From WLMZ01 sp043753895 (GTDB lineage Bacteria > Actinomycetota > Acidimicrobiia > Acidimicrobiales > Ilumatobacteraceae): 64,000 nucleotides of DNA. Both the position numbers and the translations under genes were made by a program. The stretch spans positions 1 to 64,000 of the forward strand of contig JAYUWK010000163.1 in assembly GCA_043753895.1 (NCBI GenBank), written 5' to 3'. Position 1 is the first letter of the stretch; every line of letters starts with the position of its first letter. The notes under the pieces are model-generated. The model was not told where the DNA came from. It saw only the letters and a list, made by a program, of their open reading frames with translations, and did no database searches. Below, piece by piece: positions 43,874-51,084 of this stretch.

Positions 43874-43949
43874 CCCGAGTCCCTCACGTTCGACCGAGTC
43901 TCTCAGCGCCACCCGAGTGCCTCATGCACACCCGAGTGCTTCAGCGCAC
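43874..43949. repeat. Four 19-bp imperfect tandem repeats after ybaK
   Basis: Four tandem units of exactly 19 bases begin at 43874, 43893, 43912 and 43931, starting right after the ybaK stop codon. Each opens with a 13-base core of the form CCCGAGT followed by a C/T-rich run and TCA (first unit CCCGAGTCCCTCA), with variable tails. They mark the left edge of the accessory region. Confidence 0.85.
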
Positions 43950-44027
43950 CCAGCCCGTCGGGAAACCCTCGGTCAGCGAGAACAGGCGCCGTCGACGGGT
44001 TCGCGGACCCGCAGCTACCGCATGTAC

Positions 44028-47000
44028 TCATCGGTCACCGTCTATCAGGAACTCACGTACGCAACGCACGAGCGGGACGCTCGGGATGGCATCGAGGATC
44101 GCAGCCGCATCGGTGTAGCGCTCCTCGGCGAGCGCCTGCGCCGCGTGCTTCCACGGTGAGGCCAAGGGCTGCAGCTCGACCAGGCGGGCGAGCTCGTCGT
44201 GGCGGTCGAGGATGGCCATCGAAACCGCGACGACCGCGAGATTGAATCCCGACTGACCGGGCAGTGCGAGCCGCGGGAACACGGCGGTGAAGTCGTCGAC
44301 GGCGCGGTCGCCCGAAGCGGTGTCCTCCCGGAGGACGGCGGCGAGCGCCGTGAGGGCCGCGCAGGTCAGACCCATTTCGAGGAACTCGAAGTCGGTCGGC
44401 TTCGTAGCGGCGGCAGTAGCAGCGACGACCGGCGCGCCGAGGATCTCCAGCGCGCGTTGCTGCGACACGACAACGGACGGTGCGAGCCACGTCGCCTCAC
44501 CCTCGTGCATGGTGGCGTAGTCGGCTCGGCAGGCGTCGAGGTCACCGTGGTTGAAGTGCACCCAGAACCGGTTGTCGATGAGGTAGAGCTCTTGACGCGG
44601 GACGCCGAGCCGTTGGGCGTATGCGAGGCCGCGCGTGAGGTAGTCGTCGGCCGTGACGAGGTCGGCGCAGCCACACAGCGCCAGCCACGCCAGGTTCGTC
44701 GCCATCACTCCGGCACCGGCGTAGAACGTCGCAAGCGCTCGGTCGGTCACCGCGCGAATCGGTGTCAGGTCGTCGTGTGTGCCCTGGCCGATGCGGATCG
44801 TCGCGCACGTACTCGCCAGGAAATAGTGCTCCACGTTGTCCGGCGCTGCGGCGAGCATCTCATACCCCTTGCGCAACAGTCGGTCCAGCCGCTCGTCGGC
44901 CGCGTATGCCGCAGTGAGGATCGCGCTCGCAAGGTATCGATCATGTCCGGGCGCGGTCTGAGGGGCTCGCTCGACGGCTTGCACCAACAGCTCGAGCGAT
45001 TGCTCCATCCGGCCGGCATCGCCGGCGCAGATCGCCACACGGTTGAGCAGCTCGGCGGCGAGGACGGCGTCGATGTTGCCATGCGCGAGCGCCAACGCGT
45101 CCTCGACCAGGCCCGGATCCATCGTGATGTTCAAATGGTACTGAGCCGTCAAGTGACGATCCAGCAGCTCCGCCCGCATTGCGTCGGGCGGGTCGAGCCC
45201 GAGCGCCTTCGTCGTGAAGTACAGCGTGGCTTCGTCGCTGTGATTCGCGGCGCTGGCGTGCGCGGCGGCGGCGAGCGCGTCGAGTGTCTGCGCGTTCCGT
45301 TCGGCGCTGCCTTCGCCGAGCTCGGCCGCGAGATCGTGAGCGACCGCGAGGTTGCGGGCGGTCTGCTCGACGAATGTTTCGTGGGTCGTGAGCCAGCCTG
45401 CTGCACGCGTGTGCAGGTCGAGGCGCTGGCGGCGGGTGAGCTGCTGGTACGCCACGTCGTGAATCAGCGCATGGGTGAACGTGAATTCCGTGTCGCCGGG
45501 GACACGTGATCGTCGGGAGTGGCGGACGAACTGCTTCCGTTCGAGCCGGCGGAACGTCGCGTCGGTCCATGCGGCGTCGCGATCGGTGAGCGTTGCGATC
45601 GCACTGAGCCACCCGTCGGCCCCGAGGACGGCCGCCGCGTGCAGGAAGCGCTTCTCGTCGTCGGCGACGCGGTCGATACGTGCCGCGATGATGCCCTGGA
45701 CCGTGTCCGGGAGTTCGCGCACGCTGCCTTGCCCCTCGACGAGCGCACGCACGTACTCGATCGCGAACAACGGATTGCCGGCAACCCGCTCGAGGAGATC
45801 GTTCTCGACGATCGGGTCGAACAGGGTGTGGTCGACCACGGAGTCGAGCAGGCGGACCGTGTCGGCGCGTGACAGGGGCCCGAGGTCGATGGCGATCGCC
45901 TTCGTCGTGCCAGCGGCCCATTTCGGTCGACGCTCGAGCAACTCGGGTCGGGCAGTCGCGACGACGAACAGCGGCACGTCGCCGACATGCGTTGTCAGCT
46001 GCGCAACGAAGTCGCAGATCGCATCGTCGGCCCAGTGCAGGGCGTCGAACACGAGCACGGTGGGAGCGTCGGCTGCGAGCGCGGCGACGAACAGCCGCCA
46101 GGCGAACACGCTCTCCTCGGGGCGGCTGTCGATCAGCGACGCAACGCCGAGCAGACCCAGCAATTGGCGTCGCACGAGCACTCGCTCGGCTGCGCTGATC
46201 CCGAGCGAGGTGAGGGTCGCGTCGAGCTTGTCGGTGATCTGCTCGTGGTTGTCAGTCGCCGCGATGCCGCATTCCTGTTTGACGATCGCTTCGACGGCGA
46301 ACAGCGCGACACCCTGCCCGAACGGCAGGATCCGGCCCTCACGCCAACGCGTGAGCGTGGGTTCGGTCTCGATGTGCTCGGCGAATGCTCGGACGAGCCG
46401 GGTCTTTCCGATGCCGGGCACACCAACGACGGTGACGAGCTGCGCGACGCGTTCGTTGCGGGACCGTTCGAATGCGTCGACGAGGGTCTGCAACTCGCGG
46501 TCGCGCCCCACGAATCGGAGTTGCTCCCGGAACTGCTCGGGAACGTGAGAGCGCGCTTCGATGGCCTGCCATACGTCTACGGGTTCGCGCTTGCCCTTCG
46601 CAGCGATGGCCTCGGCGCGCTCGTAGCGGATGTGCTTGTCGGTTGCGGCGTGAGTCGCGGCGCCGACGTAGATCTGGCCGGGTTCGGCCGCCGTCTGGAT
46701 GCGGGCCGCGGTGTTGACCACATCGCCGAGCACACTGCCCATACCGTCGGACGACTGCTCGCCGACGATGGCGGAGACCTTGCCGGTGTTGACCCCGACA
46801 CGGACGCGGACGGTCCCGGTGGTGAACGCGTCACGGACTGCGAGCGCCGCCCGAACCGCGCGTTCGGCGTCGTCTTCGCGAGTCGCGGGGACGCCGAAGA
46901 CGGCCATGACTGCGTCGCCGATGTACTTCGAGACGACACCGCCGAAAGCCTCGCAGAGCGCTTTGACACGCAGGGCGAAATCGGTCATAGCGGCGCGGAC

Positions 47001-47186
47001 CTCTTCGACGTCGGCCCCTTCGGACGCCGCGGTGAATCCGACGACGTCGACGAACAGGACCGACACGACCTTGCGTTCTTCGCGCCCGGGCGTCGTGGCG
47101 CTCGCGAGGCGGTTGCCGCACTCGTTGCAGAACTTCGCGGTCGACGGGTTCTCGGACCCGCATTGCCCACACGACGAACCGGCCAC
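44028..47186 (-). CDS. Adenylate/guanylate cyclase-AAA ATPase-TPR signalling protein
   Basis: The 1,052-residue protein has an N-terminal zinc ribbon (CGQCGSENPSTAKFCNECGN, residues 6-25). A class III cyclase domain follows (about 35-210, FVDVVGFTAASE and GDAVMAVFGVPATRED, with both metal-binding aspartates), then an AAA-type ATPase (Walker A GVPGIGKTRLV, Walker B VLVFDALHWADD) and a long helical TPR-like C terminus. Such proteins are frequent in Actinobacteria and resemble LuxR-type ATPase regulators with a cyclase in front; no DNA-binding domain is present. The GTG at 47186 lies six bases after TATCTT. It is transcribed opposite to the flanking ybaK copies. Its signal and target are unknown. 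Confidence 0.88.
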   Translation of the reverse strand: MAGSSCGQCGSENPSTAKFCNECGNRLASATTPGREERKVVSVLFVDVVGFTAASEGADVEEVRAAMTDFALRVKALCEAFGGVVSKYIGDAVMAVFGVPATREDDAERAVRAALAVRDAFTTGTVRVRVGVNTGKVSAIVGEQSSDGMGSVLGDVVNTAARIQTAAEPGQIYVGAATHAATDKHIRYERAEAIAAKGKREPVDVWQAIEARSHVPEQFREQLRFVGRDRELQTLVDAFERSRNERVAQLVTVVGVPGIGKTRLVRAFAEHIETEPTLTRWREGRILPFGQGVALFAVEAIVKQECGIAATDNHEQITDKLDATLTSLGISAAERVLVRRQLLGLLGVASLIDSRPEESVFAWRLFVAALAADAPTVLVFDALHWADDAICDFVAQLTTHVGDVPLFVVATARPELLERRPKWAAGTTKAIAIDLGPLSRADTVRLLDSVVDHTLFDPIVENDLLERVAGNPLFAIEYVRALVEGQGSVRELPDTVQGIIAARIDRVADDEKRFLHAAAVLGADGWLSAIATLTDRDAAWTDATFRRLERKQFVRHSRRSRVPGDTEFTFTHALIHDVAYQQLTRRQRLDLHTRAAGWLTTHETFVEQTARNLAVAHDLAAELGEGSAERNAQTLDALAAAAHASAANHSDEATLYFTTKALGLDPPDAMRAELLDRHLTAQYHLNITMDPGLVEDALALAHGNIDAVLAAELLNRVAICAGDAGRMEQSLELLVQAVERAPQTAPGHDRYLASAILTAAYAADERLDRLLRKGYEMLAAAPDNVEHYFLASTCATIRIGQGTHDDLTPIRAVTDRALATFYAGAGVMATNLAWLALCGCADLVTADDYLTRGLAYAQRLGVPRQELYLIDNRFWVHFNHGDLDACRADYATMHEGEATWLAPSVVVSQQRALEILGAPVVAATAAATKPTDFEFLEMGLTCAALTALAAVLREDTASGDRAVDDFTAVFPRLALPGQSGFNLAVVAVSMAILDRHDELARLVELQPLASPWKHAAQALAEERYTDAAAILDAIPSVPLVRCVREFLIDGDR

Positions 47187-47223
47187 CACGCCAAGATACT
47201 CGCGCGTGGCGTGGTGGAGTGTC

Positions 47224-47415
47224 GTTTCACAAACCAACGGTGGCGTGCCACTCTTTGGCCACGCCACCGAGCTGGCCGTGTTCATCGACCCCGACCTGTT
47301 GCAGCATCCCGAGGTGTGGGCGGCTGCACGAACGTGGCACGACGTGTTCGGCATCGAGCCGCACAAGCTTGTCGAAGCCAGCGGTGGAACGATCATCGAC
47401 CTGAAGCGCGACTAA
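47224..47415 (+). pseudogene. ybaK 3'-end fragment, copy 2
   Basis: The 192-base stretch encodes the last 58 residues of a YbaK-like protein (GGVPLFGHATELAVFIDPDL, then WHDVFGIEPHKLVEASGG) and ends at the stop 47413-47415. The catalytic N-terminal part is missing, so it cannot be an active enzyme. It aligns without gaps to the ends of ybaK and of copy 3. By hand count, copies 2 and 3 differ at about 29 of 177 positions, about 21 of them third codon positions, so both came from genes once under selection. About 15 extra bases upstream are shared with copy 3 but not with ybaK. Confidence 0.85.
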
Positions 47416-47430
47416 AATCGTGCGGGCGGA

Positions 47431-47841
47431 TTGGTAAGTTCGCCGCATGTCAAGCCGCGAGGAGAACAGACGACGCTCCAGGCCTATGCCGAGGCATGGC
47501 TTGCTGCCGACCTGGACAAGATCCTCGCCTCGTATCACGACGACATCGTCTTGCACTACATGGGCGACAGTCCGCTGGCCGGCAGTCACGTCGGGCGGGA
47601 TGCGGTGTTCGCCGTGTTGGGCCAAGCAACCCTGCGCTCGTCGCGCAGATTGATCGAGATCGAAGACGTGTTGGTCGGCCGTCACCTCGGTGCCCTATTG
47701 GCAGTTGAAGAGCTCGGGGATCCGCCTCGTCGGGTGCGCAGAGTGCTGGTGTATCGGGTCCAAGAACACAAACTGCGCGAGTGCTGGCTGTACGACGAAG
47801 ATCAGCGATTCGTCGACCAGCTGTGGTCGAACGAGCGATAA
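47431..47841 (+). CDS. NTF2-like (SnoaL fold) protein
   Basis: The 136-residue protein has the NTF2-like cone fold pattern, with QAYAEAWLAADLDKILASYH and DDIVLHYMGDSPLAGSHVGR and the final strand VYRVQEHKLRECWLYDEDQR. Such proteins are often ketosteroid isomerase-like enzymes or lone binding domains, and no active site is assignable. The only start in frame is the TTG at 47431. An ATG at 47446 lies in another frame and would need a frameshift to join the conserved part, so the gene start may be damaged. It follows the ybaK copy 2 stop by 15 bases. Confidence 0.65.
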   Translation: MVSSPHVKPRGEQTTLQAYAEAWLAADLDKILASYHDDIVLHYMGDSPLAGSHVGRDAVFAVLGQATLRSSRRLIEIEDVLVGRHLGALLAVEELGDPPRRVRRVLVYRVQEHKLRECWLYDEDQRFVDQLWSNER

Positions 47842-47844
47842 GGG

Positions 47845-48357
47845 TCAGGCTTCGGTGGTTTGTTGCCACTCGCGTCGGAGTATCGCATAGATGAGCGTGT
47901 CCGATCGGTCTCCGTCGGCGCTGACCCATGCCTCGACCAGGCGGCCCTCCTGGCGGTAGCCACAGCGGTCGAATACCGTCTGCATCGCGGCGTTGTCGTG
48001 GCGAGTTGTTGCCTCTATGCGTACGAGCGGACGGTAGGTGTTGAACAGGTGACTCGTGAGCCACCGGACAGCCATAGTGCCGATACCGCGGCCACGCCGG
48101 AACTCAGCGAGCCGGAGGTCGAACAGTGGGCTGCCCACGTCCAGATCGGATAAGTCAAACACCCGCTCGAGTCCGACCGCCCTGTCGTCGGTTCGAACCC
48201 AGAACGACACGGTGTCGTCGTCGTTGATGCTGATGGAAGCAGCCTGTTCGCGTGTCAGCCGTGCAGTCCCGTGGAAGGGCCACTCGTTGGAGACGAACAA
48301 CTCGATGATCTCGTCGGCATCATCGGGCCAGTTCACGGGTTCGAACATCACACTCAT
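47845..48357 (-). CDS. GNAT family N-acetyltransferase
   Basis: The 170-residue GNAT-fold acetyltransferase is RimJ/RimL-like. The acetyl-CoA pyrophosphate-binding loop is RRGRGIGTMAVRWL (about residues 86-99, Q/RxxGxG/A type), followed by TRHDNAAMQTVFDRCGYRQE. It should transfer an acetyl group to an amine or a protein N terminus; the substrate is unknown. It ends three bases from the convergent NTF2-like gene and is divergent from hicBA, sharing a 77-base promoter region with them. Confidence 0.85.
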   Translation of the reverse strand: MSVMFEPVNWPDDADEIIELFVSNEWPFHGTARLTREQAASISINDDDTVSFWVRTDDRAVGLERVFDLSDLDVGSPLFDLRLAEFRRGRGIGTMAVRWLTSHLFNTYRPLVRIEATTRHDNAAMQTVFDRCGYRQEGRLVEAWVSADGDRSDTLIYAILRREWQQTTEA

Positions 48358-48358
48358 G

Positions 48359-48394
48359 GCACAAGCCTTCCATCATCTTGTGCTTCGTTGCACA
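48359..48394. promoter_or_regulatory. Palindromes in the hicBA/GNAT divergent promoter
   Basis: GCACAAG (48359-48365) and CTTGTGC (48377-48383) form a perfect 7-11-7 inverted repeat. TGTGC (48379-48383) and GCACA (48390-48394) form a 5-6-5 palindrome sharing the same arm. This is consistent with autoregulation of a HicBA operon by HicB, or with control of the divergent GNAT gene. Confidence 0.5.
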
Positions 48395-48434
48395 GGAGAT
48401 TGCGATTCACCGATGTGTCGTGTTAGATGAGTCC

Positions 48435-48662
48435 ATGACCGCCACCGGTGAAGCCGCCGAACTGACAGCGATCCTGTGGGCCGCGCCCGAGGGTGGGTTC
48501 AGCGCGTTGAACGCTGAGACGGGCACAACCTCAGAGGGGGAGACGCAGGCCGAGGCGCTGAAGAACCTCGCGGAGGCCACCGCTCTGTACCTTGAGGAAT
48601 TCCCTTTGCCACTCGGTGAGCGGCCAGTCATCACGACGTTCCACATCGCCGACGTTGCCTGA
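48435..48662 (+). CDS. hicB: HicB-type antitoxin
   Basis: The 75-residue protein matches the partial RNase-H-like HicB antitoxin fold (LTAILWAAPEGGFSALNAET, TSEGETQAEALKNLAEATAL and the final strands PVITTFHI). HicB neutralises the HicA mRNA interferase and usually represses the operon. It has no added C-terminal DNA-binding domain, so repression, if any, may need the HicA complex. Here antitoxin precedes toxin, the reverse of the classical hicA-hicB order. The toxin frame starts inside its last codons. Confidence 0.85.
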   Translation: MTATGEAAELTAILWAAPEGGFSALNAETGTTSEGETQAEALKNLAEATALYLEEFPLPLGERPVITTFHIADVA

Positions 48663-48876
48663 ACTCCCGCACGTCTCCGGGGCTGAGGTCGTTCGCGCTC
48701 TGGAGCGTCTGGGGTTCGTCGTAGCGCGCCAGCGTGGCAGCCATGTGATGCTGCGGCGCGGTGCGACAGGCTGCGTGGTGCCGCTACATCGCGAGGTCAA
48801 GCGGGGGACGTTGGGCGGAATCCTGCGGCAAGCAGGTGTCGATGCGGAGGCCTTCATCGCCGCACTCCGTCGCTGA
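48655..48876 (+). CDS. hicA: HicA-type mRNA interferase toxin
   Basis: The 73-residue double-stranded-RNA-binding-like toxin has the family signature LPHVSGAEVVRALERLGFVV, the catalytic histidine in RQRGSHVMLRR, then VVPLHREVKRGTLGGILRQA. HicA cleaves mRNA to slow growth and is held by HicB. A TTG at 48655, overlapping the hicB end by eight bases, gives the standard N terminus (PELPHVSG); a longer ATG frame at 48592 is inside hicB. A weak TTG start with overlap would keep toxin synthesis below antitoxin synthesis. The pair lies between ybaK fragments 2 and 3. Confidence 0.88.
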   Translation: MPELPHVSGAEVVRALERLGFVVARQRGSHVMLRRGATGCVVPLHREVKRGTLGGILRQAGVDAEAFIAALRR

Positions 48877-48883
48877 CAAGTGG

Positions 48884-49075
48884 TGTTCAGAAGCCAACGA
48901 TGGTGTGCCACCTTTCGGTCATACCACCGAGCTGGCCGTGTTCATCGACCCCGATCTGTTGCAACACCCCGAGGTGTGGGCGGCTGCTGGCACATGGCAC
49001 GACGTATTTGGCATCGAGCCACACAAGCTGGTCGAGGCCAGCGGCGGAACAGTCACCGATCTGAAGCGGGGATGA
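48884..49075 (+). pseudogene. ybaK 3'-end fragment, copy 3
   Basis: The 192-base stretch encodes the last 58 residues of a YbaK-like protein (DGVPPFGHTTELAVFIDPDL, then TWHDVFGIEPHKLVEASGG) and ends at 49073-49075. It lacks the catalytic N terminus, and its truncation point coincides with that of copy 2. The protein is closer to copy 2 (about seven differences) than to the intact ybaK. Its stop codon overlaps the ATG of the following methyltransferase, as in a translationally coupled pair, so it probably derives from a once intact ybaK next to that gene. Confidence 0.85.
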
Positions 49076-49896
49076 GCGCGGCGCACGAGAGTATGGTGCC
49101 GTTCATGGATCAAGAAGGGGACAGCCCGGGTTCGTACGAGGCCAACAGCGTTGACCAGCTCGAAATTATCTGGGGTGACGGCTTCATGTCCCCTGGTGGC
49201 ACCGAGGAAGTCGGCCGCATCGTGGCAGGTTCGGGCATCACTGGTGCCGATGTTCTCGATGTCGGATGCGGCACTGGTGGCGCCGCGCTTGTGCTCGCAG
49301 TGGGGCACGATGCTCGCTCGGTGACTGGCGTCGATATCGAGCCGTTCGTCATCGGCCGGGCAACTGCGTTGGCGGCGGCTCAGGGCCAGCAGCAGCGGGT
49401 GCGTTTTCTGGCGATCGAGCCTGGTCGTTTGCCGTTTGAGAGCGAGTCGTTCGACGTCGTCTTCAGCAAGGATGCGATCATCCACGTTCAGGACAAGGAG
49501 GCGCTCTACGCCGAGATGTACCGCGTGCTCCGGCCCGGCGGTCGGCTCTGCGTGGGTGACTGGCTGCGTGGTGTGGGCGACGAGCTTGACGCGCAGGTTC
49601 AGGCCTTCGTCACGTTGTCTGACGAAGGCTTCTTCATGCAGACGCTCGCCGACCTGTCAATCTTGGCGTCGAAGTTGGGGTTCGAGAATGTGGAGGTCGA
49701 CGATCGCGGCAGCTGGTATCACGCCCGGGCGCAGGAGGAGTTGGCCCGGCTGGATGGAGACCTGCGTGAGGTACTCCTGACCCGCCTTGGGCAGAAGGGC
49801 TACGACAGGACCGTCGAGTTCTGGCAGGCGTTGGTCGTCGCGACTCAGAGCAGAGTGCTCAGTCCGGGGCATCTCCGGGCGCAGAAGGCCAGATAG
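49072..49896 (+). CDS. SAM-dependent methyltransferase (class I)
   Basis: The 274-residue class I methyltransferase has SAM-binding motif I VLDVGCGTGGAALVLA (about residues 62-77), motif II VTGVDIEPFVIGRAT, the later FDVVFSKDAIIHVQDKEALY and VLRPGGRLCVGDWLRG. The overall pattern resembles phosphoethanolamine or sterol N/C-methyltransferases, but the substrate is not predictable. The ATG at 49072 overlaps the stop of ybaK fragment copy 3. Methionines at residues 8 and 12 are possible alternative starts. Confidence 0.88.
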   Translation: MSAAHESMVPFMDQEGDSPGSYEANSVDQLEIIWGDGFMSPGGTEEVGRIVAGSGITGADVLDVGCGTGGAALVLAVGHDARSVTGVDIEPFVIGRATALAAAQGQQQRVRFLAIEPGRLPFESESFDVVFSKDAIIHVQDKEALYAEMYRVLRPGGRLCVGDWLRGVGDELDAQVQAFVTLSDEGFFMQTLADLSILASKLGFENVEVDDRGSWYHARAQEELARLDGDLREVLLTRLGQKGYDRTVEFWQALVVATQSRVLSPGHLRAQKAR

Positions 49897-49965
49897 CCGG
49901 ATAGGGATCTCCACGGCGCGATCGTACGGCGATTCGGTGCATACGGGTTCACCTATGCTGAATGC

Positions 49966-50133
49966 ATGGAGCAGGCGCAGCCGATCGAGGACAGTCGCGG
50001 AGTCGACGTGAGCCAAATCCGTCGACAACTTCGTATGACGGTGCCCGAGCGCGTCCGATCGATGGTGGAAGTCGCGAACACCATGCTCGCAATTCAGGAG
50101 CACGCTCAGGCGTCCCTTCGCCGGACACGCTGA
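49966..50133 (+). CDS. Small helical protein paired with nucleotidyltransferase (putative antitoxin)
   Basis: The 55-residue protein (MEQAQPIEDSRGVDVSQIRR at its start, then LRMTVPERVRSMVEVANTML) is probably two or three helices. I recognise the pattern from small genes found just upstream of nucleotidyltransferase genes in Actinobacteria. The ATG at 49966 follows the hexamer TATGCT (49954-49959) by six bases. Its stop shares one base with the start of the next gene (TGATG), so the two are tightly coupled. An antitoxin role is inferred from this layout. Confidence 0.65.
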   Translation: MEQAQPIEDSRGVDVSQIRRQLRMTVPERVRSMVEVANTMLAIQEHAQASLRRTR

Positions 50134-50624
50134 TGTTCGACCCTGTTCAGATCTGCCAGATCTTGAACGAGGAGGGTGTGGATTATGTCGTCGTCGGTGG
50201 GTTTGCGTCCGTCGTGCATGGCTCGTCGCTCCCCACCAGGGACATCGACGTAGTACCAGCTCGCGAACAGGACAACCTTGATCGACTCGGGCGAGCGCTT
50301 CGTCGAATGAATGCGATGATCCGCACGGCCAGCGATCCCGTGCCGGCGCCCATCGACGGCCCTTTTTTGGCCAACATGCCAGTCATGCTGAACCTCGTGA
50401 CCGACCTCGGCGATGTCGATCTCACCTTCGCTCCCTCAGGTGGTTTGGGAGGCTTCAAGGAGTGGAGCGAACAGGCGACCATCGTGGAGATTGCTGACGG
50501 CCTCTCGGTATCGATCGCCGCGCTCGATGACATCATCGACTCGAAGCGTGCTGCCAACCGACTGAAGGATCAGCGGGCACTGCCGTACCTAGAGTCTTTG
50601 CGCGATCAATTGCGCGAGGGCTGA
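50133..50624 (+). CDS. Nucleotidyltransferase-fold protein (DUF6036/MNT-like, putative toxin)
   Basis: The 163-residue protein has the nucleotidyltransferase (polymerase-beta-like) core. The motif VVVGGFASVVHGSS is followed by TRDIDVVPARE, which provides the two metal-binding aspartates, and a third acidic position lies in GDVDLTF. The C-terminal helices (LDDIIDSKRAANRLKDQRAL) resemble the DUF6036 and AbiEii-related groups. Such enzymes can transfer nucleotides to tRNA or protein and often act as toxins with a small partner. It is coupled to the 55-residue gene upstream. Confidence 0.8.
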   Translation: MFDPVQICQILNEEGVDYVVVGGFASVVHGSSLPTRDIDVVPAREQDNLDRLGRALRRMNAMIRTASDPVPAPIDGPFLANMPVMLNLVTDLGDVDLTFAPSGGLGGFKEWSEQATIVEIADGLSVSIAALDDIIDSKRAANRLKDQRALPYLESLRDQLREG

Positions 50625-50682
50625 TCTGCGCGGGGCTGATTTGCGGCGACCGTAGCCGTCAGCGTCGGTCGACGAGCTGTCG

Positions 50683-51072
50683 TCAGATCTGGAGGGGCTC
50701 GATGAGGTCCCAGTGGTTGCCGCACAGGTCGAGGAAGACGACAACCTTGCCGTAGGCCTCGGTACGTGGTTCCTCGGCGAAAAGGACGCCCCGTGCAGTC
50801 CATTCAATTACCCGCTGCTCGAGGTTGTCGGTGTGCAAGAAGAACGAGACTCGACCACCGGTCTGCATGCCGATCGACGCACGCTGCTGGTCGGTCACCG
50901 CCTTGGACAGCAACAGGCCACCACCGTTGGCGCCCGGTCGCACTACTACCCAGCGCTTGTCACCGCCAAGGTCCTCGTTGGCCTCGAGTTTGAAGCCGAG
51001 CGTGTCGACGAAGAAGGCGATGGCGTCGTCGTAGTCATCGACGACAAGGGTGGCGAGGTCAAGTCGGAGCAT
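50683..51072 (-). CDS. VOC family (glyoxalase/bleomycin-resistance-like) protein
   Basis: The 129-residue protein has the vicinal-oxygen-chelate fold of two beta-alpha-beta-beta-beta units, ATLVVDDYDDAIAFFVDTLG at the start and VVFLDLCGNHWDLIEP at the end. The final Glu-type ligand is present (DLIEP). It may bind or modify a small electrophile or drug; glyoxalase activity is not assured because the first His ligand is not evident. It is an isolated gene in the accessory region, probably co-transcribed behind the DUF4287 gene, 12 bases away. Confidence 0.85.
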   Translation of the reverse strand: MLRLDLATLVVDDYDDAIAFFVDTLGFKLEANEDLGGDKRWVVVRPGANGGGLLLSKAVTDQQRASIGMQTGGRVSFFLHTDNLEQRVIEWTARGVLFAEEPRTEAYGKVVVFLDLCGNHWDLIEPLQI

Positions 51073-51084
51073 CGTCCACCAGTT

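Noticed and set aside
43874..43949. CRISPR array
   Set aside because: The repeats are 19-base tandem units without unique spacers of usual length, and no cas genes are present.
43874..49075. Integron-like cassette array
   Set aside because: The repeated units are ybaK coding ends of 177-192 bases, not attC-like palindromes, genes face both ways and no integron integrase is visible.
49962..50624. A 220-residue fusion of the small protein region with the nucleotidyltransferase
   Set aside because: The N-terminal part of that frame is Arg/Ser-rich and unconserved. An ATG four bases later in another frame gives a sensible helical protein with a -10 hexamer six bases upstream, and the nucleotidyltransferase starts at 50133.
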